The translations under genes were made by a program, and so were the position numbers. From Protonemura montana (taxonomy: Eukaryota; Arthropoda; Insecta; Plecoptera; Nemouridae): DNA of 64,000 nt. The stretch is taken from positions 2,542,001-2,606,000 of the forward strand of contig OX387605.1 in the NCBI GenBank assembly GCA_947568835.1, in the 5' to 3' direction. Each line of letters opens with the position of its first letter. The first letter of the stretch is position 1. Under the pieces are notes generated by a model. It saw only the letters and a program-made list of their open reading frames with translations. It made no database searches and was not told the origin of the DNA. Shown here piece by piece: positions 53,701 through 64,000 of this stretch.

Positions 53701-56022
53701 TAAACGTCCTGTCATCGGGTTTACAGGTTTAGTCAGAGTCACAGTGCTAATGTTAAACGTCCTGCCATTAGGTTTACAGGTTTAGTCAGAGTCACAGTGC
53801 TAATGTTAAACGTGCTGTCATTGGGTTTACAGGTTTAGTCAGAGTCACAGTGCTAATGTTAAACGTCCTGCCATTGTGTTTACAGGTTCAGTCAGAGTCA
53901 CAGCGCTAATGTTAAACGTCCTGCCATTAGGTTTACAGGTTTAGTCAGAGTCACAGTGCTAATGTTAAACGTGCTGTCATTGGGTTTACAGGTTTAGTCA
54001 GAGTCACAGTGCTAATGTTAAACGTGCTGTCATTGGGTTTACAGGTTTAGTCAGAGTCACAGCGCTAATGTTAAACGTCCTGCCATTGGGTTTACAGGTT
54101 TAGTCAGAGTCACAGCGCTAATGTTAAACGTCCTGCCATTGGGTTTACAGGTTTAGTCAGAGTCACAGCGCTAATGTTAAACGTCCTGCCATTGGGTTTA
54201 CAGGTTTAGTCAGAGTCACAGTGCTAATGTTAAACGTCCTGCCATTGTGTTTACAGGTTTAGTCAGAGTCACAGTGCTAATGTTAAACGTCCTGCCATTG
54301 TGTTTACAGGTTTAGTCAGAGTCACAGTGCTAATGTTAAACGTGCTGTCATTGGGTTTACAGGTTTAGTCAGAGTCACAGCGCTAATGTTAAACGTCCTG
54401 CCATTGTGTTTACAGGTTTAGTCAGAGTCACAGCGCTAATGTTAAACGTCCTGCCATTGGGTTTACAGGTTTAGTCAGAGTCACAGCGCTAATGTTAAAC
54501 GTCCTGCCATTGGGTTTACAGGTTTAGTCAGAGTCACAGTGCTAATGTTAAACGTCCTGCCATTGTGTTTACAGGTTTAGTCAGAGTCACAGCGCTAATG
54601 TTAAACGTCCTGCCATTGGGTTTACAGGTTTAGTCAGAGTCACAGCGCTAATGTTAAACGTCCTGCCATTGGGTTTACAGGTTTAGTCAGAGTCACAGTG
54701 CTAATGTTAAACGTCCTGCCATTGTGTTTACAGGTTTAGTCAGAGTCACAGTGCTAATGTTAAACGTCCTGCCATTGTGTTTACAGGTTTAGTCAGAGTC
54801 ACAGTGCTAATGTTAAACGTCCTGCCATTGTGTTTACAGGTTTAGTCAGAGTCACAGTGCTAATGTTAAACGTGCTGTCATTGGGTTTACAGGTTTAGTC
54901 AGAGTCACAGCGCTAATGTTAAACGTCCTGCCATTGTGTTTACAGGTTTAGTCAGAGTCACAGCGCTAATGTTAAACGTCCTGCCATTGGGTTTACAGGT
55001 TTAGTCAGAGTCACAGCGCTAATGTTAAACGTCCTGCCATTGGGTTTACAGGTTTAGTCAGAGTCACAGTGCTAATGTTAAACGTCCTGCCATTGTGTTT
55101 ACAGGTTTAGTCAGAGTCACAGCGCTAATGTTAAACGTCCTGCCATTGGGTTTACAGGTTTAGTCAGAGTCACAGCGCTAATGTTAAACGTCCTGCCATT
55201 GGGTTTACAGGTTTAGTCAGAGTCACAGTGCTAATGTTAAACGTCCTGCCATTGTGTTTACAGGTTTAGTCAGAGTCACAGTGCTAATGTTAAACGTCCT
55301 GCCATTGTGTTTACAGGTTTAGTCAGAGTCACAGCGCTAATGTTAAACGTCCTGCCAATAGGTTTACAGGTTTAGTCAGAGTCACAGCGCTAATGTTAAC
55401 CGTCCTACCATTGGGTTTACAGGTTTAGTCAGAGTCACAGCGCTAATGTTAAACGTCCAGGCATTGTGTTTACAGGTTTAGTCAGAGTCACAGCGCTAAT
55501 GTTAAACGTCCTGCCATTGGGTTTACAGGTTTAGTCAGAGTCACAGTGCTAATGTTAAACGTCCTGCCATTGTGTTTACAGGTTTAGTCAGAGTCACAGC
55601 GCTAATGTTAAACGTCCTGCCATTGGGTTTACAGGTTTAGTCAGAGTCACAGCGCTAATGTTAAACGTCCTGCCATTGGGTTTACAGGTTTAGTCAGAGT
55701 CACAGTGCTAATGTTAAACGTCCTGCCATTGTGTTTACAGGTTTAGTCAGAGTCACAGTGCTAATGTTAAACGTCCTGCCATTGTGTTTACAGGTTTAGT
55801 CAGAGTCACAGCGCTAATGTTAAACGTCCTGCCAATAGGTTTACAGGTTTAGTCAGAGTCACAGCGCTAATGTTAAACGTCCTACCATTGGGTTTACAGG
55901 TTTAGTCAGAGTCACAGCGCTAATGTTAAACGTCCAGGCATTGTGTTTACAGGTTTAGTCAGAGTCACAGCGCTAATGTTAAACGTCCTACCATTGGGTT
56001 TACAGGTTTAGTCAGAGTCACA
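50759..56022. repeat. 53-bp minisatellite, 99 units, with higher-order structure
   Basis: Unit GGTTTAGTCAGAGTCACAGC + GCTAATGTTAAACGTCC + TGCCATTGGGTTTACA. The first unit starts at 50759 and a final partial unit at 56005; with one 1-bp deletion (near 53246) the interval is exactly 99 x 53 bp. Variant positions include GC/TGCTAATG, CCAGGCATT/CTGTCATT/CTGCCATT, TTGGG/TTGTG/TTAGG and GGTTTAG/GGTTCAG. Variant strings recur at 318 bp (6 units) and 530 bp (10 units). No ORF spans it. Confidence 0.98.
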
Positions 56023-59000
56023 TGAACTTACTAACTCCGACTAAACCTGTCAGCCCAATGACACAAGAAAAGAAGGTCGCTATTTTATCAGCTTCATTGT
56101 TATTTTCCCGCCTAAAGAAAAAACAACGACCCCGACTTGGACCTAATGAAAGGTAAATTGACAGAGTTGGAGTCACACCCTTGGTTTCCTCGACGCACTC
56201 CCTGGACGCCGCCAAGGAGGCTCTCGTCGGTCACGTTCAACGCCCCCCCCCCCCCCCCCCCACGTACACACACACGACACCCTAATTGCGTAAGTCTCGG
56301 CTAAAAGCAACGTGACATCGATTAAAATGCGTGTGTACAACATGCACGCATGTGTGTGAACCGGCCTGGTGACGTATTGGTGCTGACAACGAAGTCTTTT
56401 CAAGAATATTTCCACATTTTCCTCTTCGCTAATGCCCTGCCATTAGTTATCAAAAAAAAATATAATAATAAACAAGAATCAAAATGTGAAATAAAACTCG
56501 GCTTTTTCTTTGGCGATTTGTTTTATTCATAATTTGTTTCGTTAAGAAACCAATTTCCTCGAGGCGCGCGGCACGGCGTTGACGAACCGTGAGCAAGATT
56601 TTGACAGGTGATTAATTTCCATGGGTTTTAAGCCCTGCACGGAATACGGCGCGTACAGCAGGTCGCTCCTTATAATTATATTCAAGTTTGAAAGGAATAT
56701 TGAAAGAGAAAGCATCGTTGAATGGCGCTGCAGCCGGGGGGACGGGAATCCCATGAACTTCTCAACTCGTTATACCCCCGCAACGGACGCCAGGGCAGCC
56801 AACCCCCCCCCCCCCCCCCTCCCCCATCCCACGCTACTCTTATCAGATCGACGGGCTGCAATTTGCTTTATGTTGTGGAATAAGTGCCAACATCGCCGCA
56901 CCCCGACACGCGTGCAAATGAAAATCGTTACAGTGGCACGGCCCGTTAGAACACCACGACGATCTGGCTGGTCGTGTTTTCCGAACAGATGTTTTCAGCT
57001 CCACGCGGCGATTACTGGTAATGTTGCCATTACTGCATCAACTGCCATTATGGGGATGTTTTTCCATTTGACAAGTATCTTCGTTTGGAGTTCTTGTCGT
57101 ATTTGTGGAGGTTTTATTTCTGAATTGGTTGCATTTTGCAAATGTTTTTGGCAATATTTGTCAAGTCCAGTGGGCTTGTTACCTGCATTATCCCCACCTC
57201 GGGCTCACACGAATTTAATCCGTTTCCTTTGAGAGCGACGGTAGGTGCTGGTGATTGGGTTAAGAATCAATTAGCGCAGGTGTAATTAGTAATCAGCTCG
57301 TTAGCGGGCAGACGACGCTCGAATTGTTCGGCTTTGTCGAGCATGCGCGGCGCGGCACGGCGTTGATTTGATTGCTAGAACGATCCAGGAGCGTTAGGAA
57401 AGAGGTCGATTAAAACCGCCGTCCGTTGTTTTCGGCGAGAGCATCAGAACGTTGGCCGTGTTTGCCGCGAAATGGATTGCAGTCAATTGTTCGAGCCTCC
57501 GCTTTGAACGCGAACGTAGGTGGCGAGAGCAACATGTTTGATTTGAGTGCAGGTTACCTTCGCCGTGTGGTTGTTATCCCAGCCGCTAGAGCGTGACGGC
57601 AGCACAGTCGGTCTATCTGTGTATGCCAATGTGATGGCTGTATCTACACGAGTTGTGGTCGGACCGGAAACTTTGAGGCTGTACGCGGTTTCAACTGGCC
57701 GTAAACCAATCACATGCCTATGAATGGGGTTGATGGCAGGGGAGGGAGAGGGTAGCGGAATAATTGTTTGAAACTATCGTGCAAATTCTCGGCGCGAGCA
57801 GCATCTGTCATCGTTGAATCTGGTCACATCTGCAGAGTCCGTTGGAGAGCGCCAGCCACGCTGCAACGGCCACTTTCAGAAGCATCGTCACAGTGACGCG
57901 TGTCAGAACTTTCCTGTAATTAATGCGTGTTTTGTGTGTTTTATCCGCTGCGTTGTTGATGAATTTTTATTATCTGCCCCCTTGAACGCATCTCGCAGAG
58001 CAAATTTAGTCACGTTTTTATACATATTTTGTTTCTGCAACTCTTGACACCCGACTCAAAACTCTGAACGTGGACTCTCGAAGTCGTCGTCTAAGTTGTC
58101 ACCGACGACGACCCTGCACTCCATCACGACCGTCATCAACCCCCCCGGCAGCTCTCTCAGAGTCTAGTGGCAAGACTTGCCCCCCCCCCCCCCCCCCTGA
58201 GGGCATGGTCCTCGAGCACCGACTTCGAGTCCCGCTCCAAGTGTGACGGGCACACGCTAGTGTCTTTATTATCCGTAATTAGGCGTGCGTCGTGAAGTCT
58301 AGCACTTTGCCCTTGTAAGTGAGCCAGCGTCGGCGGCGTCGTCGTCGTCTGGAGTATGGTCGCCGCGGGGGCTCGGAGCACGCTTTGTTTATGGGGATAC
58401 GAGATGGTTAATAATTAGCAACACACCGCATTGTCTGGCCGTGATATATGGAGAACAATGGCGCAATGAGACCACTCTGCTTGCTGTTTCTATTCTCAGA
58501 GGGACTTGGCCTCTAGAATTCTCGCCGCTGTGTGGAAAAAGAAGGTCTAATCTTCATTGTAGCCCTCTTATTTTGTGTTATTTTCTTACCTATTTGCTTG
58601 CGTTGCGTGGGAAATGTGTTGGGGTGCGGGTTTTTTTTCTTTGATGATCTTTCTTTTGCTGCGTGCTTTTGATCTGGGTCTAAGCGTAGTGTTTGGGGTC
58701 TACGTTCATTCGGCTCGCGGCTAATGAAGCTAGCGTCTGGTACGCAGGGACTTCAAGAGGCTTTGCACGAACGTCTCGGCCACCTCGAGACTAGAAAAAC
58801 TACAAATAAAGAAAGCCTCGGTGTGTTGTTAAGACGTCGTGTTGTCGTCAGTGTCGTTGAATTTTGTCATGTCGAAGAGTGGAAATTACAAGCGATTTAG
58901 TAAATAAGGATGAGTATTATAGAAGATACGCTTGCAAAAGTCTATTTAACTTTTCAGAACTGTATTTAATGACTTTACTTTACAGTCGGGGCGATACAGG

Positions 59001-62000
59001 AAGTGATAGGATCTGTACAAGAACTTTTGCCTGTGAGTGCGACTGTGGAAAGATCTAGTTAAAAGTGTTAAAGCAGCTATAAAATTTTAATTGGAATTTG
59101 CGATTCCGAAACGTAGAACGCAACTAAATAAGAGAATTTACAAGTGTATCTTTCGGGCGACTCGCAACACGGCCCTCGTGAGCTGTGAGTGCAGTACTTC
59201 TTTGTTCGCGTTATCACTTGATTATCGCGTTTTCGGCGTGCCGGGAGGCGATGCATTCACTGTGGAACGCTTCCAGTTCACCGGCGCTAGTCTATGTATA
59301 GGGCTGCAGAGACCTGCACCTGAATGGTTCTTTCAGAGAGATTCAAAGCACATCGCGTCCGTGGAGGGTCGGGTGCTGGAGACATGTTTGTCGAAGATGT
59401 CCGTTCGCCTCCATTAGGTGGCCGAGATTTCAGTCGCCCCCCTGACGACGAGAGGCGTTGGAATAGATTATAGACTCGGAAGTGATCGAACAGTTACTGT
59501 CACCAACCGTTTTCATACTTTTAAATTTCGCCCTCTTTCCTTGGTTTTGCATCTTTTGGCCACATTTTCTCGCTACACCCTCGCTCGCTTTCATTATTAA
59601 AAAATACCCTTCCGCAAACACGACTTTCGACATAAATATCCTCTGTGACATTTCGTTGAAGTTTCGCGAAAGAATGTCTGTCAATTCCGTCGCTCCCTAG
59701 AAATGAATCATTTGTAACTTTTTCTTTTCCATTTCAATATTTACATACCTTTACATCCATTTTTTTAGACGCCCCACGTTTTTTTTTTTTTTTCGTTCTT
59801 TCTCTTTGCAAATACTTAAAGCTTCAGCGCAAGCAAAATGGAGACGAAAACTTGAAGAACAGTTGATTGAGCGGCGCCCGATCGCATTGTTTGCCCGCTT
59901 GCCTTAATTACCCACCAGAGCTTTTCATCTGCGTGCCAACACCACGAGTCGGGCGCTGCTCTCAAAATAATAATCGCGTTAAGCCATGGGCTCCGTCCCA
60001 GGACATACTAAGCCGGGTCTTATTGTCTTCGCTAGAATCAAGGCAAGGAATGCCTCCCGCCGCGGGGCTAGGAACCGCGCTATGCGCCGGGTATTGACAG
60101 GAGAAGCCACTACATCCACAACAAACCAAGAGGAGGGGTCGCCACACGGGGGTACGAACCAAGGACTGGTATGCATGGCTCAGTGTTTTCTTGGAGAGCG
60201 ATCTGAGATATCTGACCCCGTACGACAAACGCTGCTGCCGCGTTTTGTGCACTAAGTATCTCAATGCCAAGTCACCGTGGGAAATTATTGAAGTGTGGCT
60301 TCACGGCTTCAATCAGCGTGGACATCAAAGCGAAGAAAGCGAGATTTTTTGAAGAAGAAAATGTAAAAAATTGAAAGGAAAATGTGCAAGAAAAGACTGG
60401 AAAGTCTGTCGATCTGTCAGAATCTGTGACCTGTGTCCTCGGGCAGTTTTCAAAGTCCGGTTCTCGGTTGAATCGGAATGCAAACAGGAAAAACGTTTGC
60501 CGCATTTTTTGTAAAGAAAATCAATCTTTGGAGTGACATCGCCATGTTGGTTTATCAAGAGTGGTGGGAACCTGACTTTAATTGAGATATCGCTCTCGGC
60601 GCGAGCACCAGTTTTTTTTTCTGGTAAACCTGGATGAATCCCCTCGAAACTTCGGGACGAGTGAAACTGCTAAAAGCGTACGCCAGAAAAACGACAATAG
60701 GCCACGAGATCAAAGCCGGTGCTGTCCCATTGACTCGGGCGACTTATGACATAGTTTTTGCACCCAGTTTTACCACCTATACAGCTGGCGACGACACGAT
60801 TTAAAAAAAAGGTCGCAACATGCATCGATTTTTTTTTTTAGGGAGGGAGGCAGGACGCAACTCGACGCTAGCTTGTAAACTAGCGGGTCTGCGTCGCGGC
60901 CGCCGTGAGTGTCATCGAAACCCCCGTGAGCGACACTCGACGTTTCATGAACAAGAGCCAGTAGACCGGGCTTTATTATTATTTTCCGTTTCATTCCGGC
61001 AGATGTCATTAGTGTCGGCGCTCGGCGGGGTGGGGGCAGATTTGAATAAATGCATTGGTAATTCTGTTTGCATATTTAAAAGTGGATTTCGAGCATTAAA
61101 AGATACTGGCTCACGTGTACGTACTTAGAGCTGGGTTTTAATCGCGTCGAAAAACATTCATGGGAATGATAATTTTATGAATGGGAAATTTTGTTTCGCA
61201 GAACAAACACGCCATGCCCGTGCTAGCACCAAACAAGCTGTGCTTTACTGCTGCTTGCGCACGTGTACATTTCAAAACAACATGGCTGCCATCATAACTG
61301 GCTCAATCACTGTTTTGTGTTGGTGGAAAAATCGAATGCTCTCCGCCGTTGTATTGTTTAAAACTTTTGCAATTTCGATGACTGAACTGGATGCCTGTGA
61401 CGGCAAAGGTCTCTCCCCCTTGTTTGGGATGCTCTCAGCCCAAAGCGAAGGAGTCTTGTTTATATTTTTTACATTAGGATTTACGACCGTCGTCTTTAGG
61501 ATCACCGCTTTGACATTGGCACAGCCGACCAATCTAGTAACGACATTATTTTATTGATATCCCTAGCAGTCATTTCCAAAGCCCCCGCCCATTCGAGGGG
61601 GAAATTTGTTTTTCAGAGGGACAAGCTGGCTCCAGGACGTGCGTCTCCCTAAGTCCCTGGGGACCGTGGATGGCGTCCACTTGACATGTCAAGAGTCAAC
61701 CAGCCTCTCGACTTCCACCCGCCAGCAAATCGCCTTAGACTAAGTCTGGCCCAGCCACCTTTCTTTGCTCGCAGGAACATAATTTCTCCGCGCTAAACTC
61801 TCTCAGCACGCCGACTGCCAAACGTCTTATCACCGATCGCGGCATTGCACTCGTTCGCGAGTATTTCCTCGGCGGGCGGCGGGCAGAATTTTACCGATAA
61901 AAAGCCACGACGACATAACCGCCGAATTCACGCGCTCAATTAAATTGGTGCGGTTGTCAAAACGTCAGCACGACGCTCGCTTTACGTGTTTGCCGGCTCG

Positions 62001-64000
62001 TGAATGCGTTATTGATGGACAACGCCTAACGCATGGCGACGCCGCGAATAACGATCGAAACGCCTCCGCTCATGCCACCTCGACTAGAGTAAAAAAAACA
62101 GAGAGAGAGAGAGGGAGACAGAAGTATCTTTCTGTGTACGATTGTGTTGGAAATGAACGAATTACCCGGCTAAAGCACCATAGGTCACCATGGCAAATAA
62201 CAAGATTAAGCTGTTACCCATAACGCGGGCTGACAGACGAGACGTGAAGTAGTCTCTCCATTCTACGCGTGACACTCACGCAACACGCCGCGCGCTCGCA
62301 TCGCGGCGAAACGTTACACGCGTTCATGTCACGCGTGCTAACCTCTCGCGCGACTCGTCGCCGGCAAGCTGCTAAAGGTGCAGTGTAAACCTTGGGGTGC
62401 ACGACGAGTGTTGGGACTTTCTGGCTGGCACACGCCCTGCGCCGCACTCCCCGGCACGGACGACGCCGTCGGATCAATACACGGCCTTCGCCGTACCTGC
62501 CGCCACTACGCCGCCCCCCCCCCCCTGCCCACCCGACCGCCTGCCCGCCCACGACGGGAACCCCACACTCTGCGCTCGTGCACTTTGCTCTGCCGTCGCC
62601 CCCCCTGCCCCCCCCCCCCCCCCCCCGCGATGCAGCGCTTTCTTATTCGGCGGGTCAATCGGCCAGTGCCGGTGTGTGAGTCAATTGAAGGCGCGGTAGA
62701 AGATCTGGGTCACGGTTTTGGGTGAAGAATGCCTTGGCTTTGAGTAGTGTTTGGTGGGCAGTGGTTGTTAGTTATGATCGGATGGTTACCAGCGCCCTCT
62801 GTGTGCTATGTACGCTTCACCCGGCGCTGAAATTCCGTTGTTTGGAATCAGTTCTATTTTTAGCCTGGTGCAAGTCTTAGGATCTAAGGGGATGAGTCTA
62901 AGGAATTTCATGGCCACTAAATAGCCTTGCAGGAATTGTTTTTCGGGATAAAGGATTGATCTAATCTCACCGCCCTAAACATTTCACCCTTGGAATTGAA
63001 GAACGACTTCGCTTGTCGTTTCCTCGAAGGTCACACATGTACCTACTGATGTCAAACGGTGGAGGCGCCGACCGTGACTCTAACCAACCAAGTCCAGCAC
63101 CCAACACGTGCGTGACTTAAGTGTGCGAATCGCCCGGCTCGAAATGCGTGCACGCAGCACTTGTCGCATAGTGCGTAAGACGAAGACAATGTCGCCACGG
63201 TCCTGTTTTTGCACGCGTGTTAATAATGCGTGCACCACACGCACCGTAAAACGCGCCTGACGCACGATAATCGTTTAGGTTCACTGTAAAAAGATGTCTG
63301 TTTATGTCGCCATTACCATCGTCTAGCGTTTTATCAGCGTAAAAACTCTATCGGGACGCAAAAACGAGAAAAAAAGTACGGCTGAAAGAAGCGACTCTCT
63401 AAATTTTCTAAACTGAACGTTTACGACATTTTGCGAGTGAGTCTTGCCGGGCGGTGAATGGCTTTGGCGTAAATCGACTTCGCCTGCCAGGTAGACGCCG
63501 AATGATCGATCCTGGCGTCGTCCAAGATGGCGCAAAGCGACGCCAATAACGCAACATCGAGAATTCGAACGTCCATTGGAAAGGTGCATCCAAAGAAGTA
63601 GCCGGGAAAACCGTGCCGTCGCTTGAACTGATCGGGGTTCTTGTCGTGTTGATAGAGTCTCGTTTCGTGTGCTTAGCAGGGCAGAAATCTAATCCTCGTT
63701 GCAGCAAAGGTCACAAAATAGTTCTATACTTTGTGCCATCAAATCGAATTGGAACTTTTTAAAGTGTTTTTTTTTTTTTCTTGCTGTAAAAGAGCGGAGT
63801 TAATTTCAGTTCTGTGCACTCGAATATTTTCACCTGTCACTGAGTGTCACGGTGTTAATTTTCATCCGCGAAAAGAACATTACGTTGGCCAAACTATAAG
63901 CGTCGACACACAAGCGCCGTGGCCAGCATGAACCATGATGTATACTTGATTTTTAGCCAAGCAATTATATTTTACAAGCTGCGATCTCGCCGCTAGGGCA
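56023..64000. other. Long gene-free stretch at the right edge
   Basis: No coding exon, SINE head or RNA gene could be supported. Contains poly(C) runs at 56243-56261, 56803-56819, 58180-58197 and 62608-62626, a C12 run at 62514-62525, a GA repeat at 62099-62114 and several GC-rich patches (57300-57480, 58300-58400, 61850-62080, 62260-62640). Open frames at 59962-60270 and 61177-61557 have no recognisable homology. Confidence 0.5.

Noticed and set aside
50759-56022. CRISPR-like regular repeat array
   Set aside because: Repeats are contiguous 53-bp units with no unique spacers, in a eukaryotic genome with introns. It is a minisatellite.
59962-60270. Overlapping open frames on both strands at about 59.96-60.27 kb
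   Set aside because: Both strands are equally open and neither shows conserved motifs. A B-box-like GGTTCGTACCCCC suggests repeat-derived sequence instead.
61177-61557. 126-codon hydrophobic plus-strand frame as a membrane protein
   Set aside because: No recognisable family, no splice context and unremarkable composition for T-rich DNA.

Overview
The window is animal nuclear DNA, almost certainly from an arthropod and most likely an insect. It holds three split genes with GT-AG introns. One encodes a secreted Val/Pro-Tyr and Gly-rich cuticle-type protein. Another encodes a couch potato/MEC-8 type RNA-binding protein. The third encodes the dynein-2 intermediate chain WDR60. Most of the remaining sequence is intronic or intergenic and rich in SINEs, minisatellites and long G/C homopolymers. 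The order or species cannot be read from the sequence.

Layout. Positions 1-6361 (minus strand) carry seven exons of a WDR60/DYNC2I1 orthologue. The WD40 part runs off the left edge and the first exon(s) were not found. Positions 6437-8843 are dense in SINEs. Positions 12240-14668 (plus strand) hold a complete two-exon cuticle-type gene with TATA box, signal peptide and poly(A) signal. Positions 20280-34344 (minus strand) hold seven exons of a couch potato (cpo) gene that together encode two RRM domains. The N-terminal exons were not found and probably lie to the right of 34344. From 34345 to 64000 no coding exon could be supported. That stretch contains several SINEs, a 99-copy 53-bp minisatellite (50759-56022) and a candidate zero-length (recursive) splice site next to a GCAC array.

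The most unusual content is a SINE family whose head derives from 5S rRNA. In several copies a 91-bp segment carrying the whole 5S-type internal promoter (box A, intermediate element, box C) has been amplified in tandem (10, 8, 4 and about 4.5 units). A second family is a tRNA-like element flanked by inverted copies of its own tail. Two large intronic minisatellites each begin within about 20-30 nt of a 5' splice site.

The three genes have no evident shared pathway: ciliary retrograde transport (WDR60), cuticle (secreted protein) and neuronal or splicing RNA binding (cpo). WDR60 and the cuticle gene are divergent; the cuticle gene and cpo are convergent. All exon boundaries were inferred by eye from splice consensus, reading phase and remembered family conservation. 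No alignment or transcript data were available.
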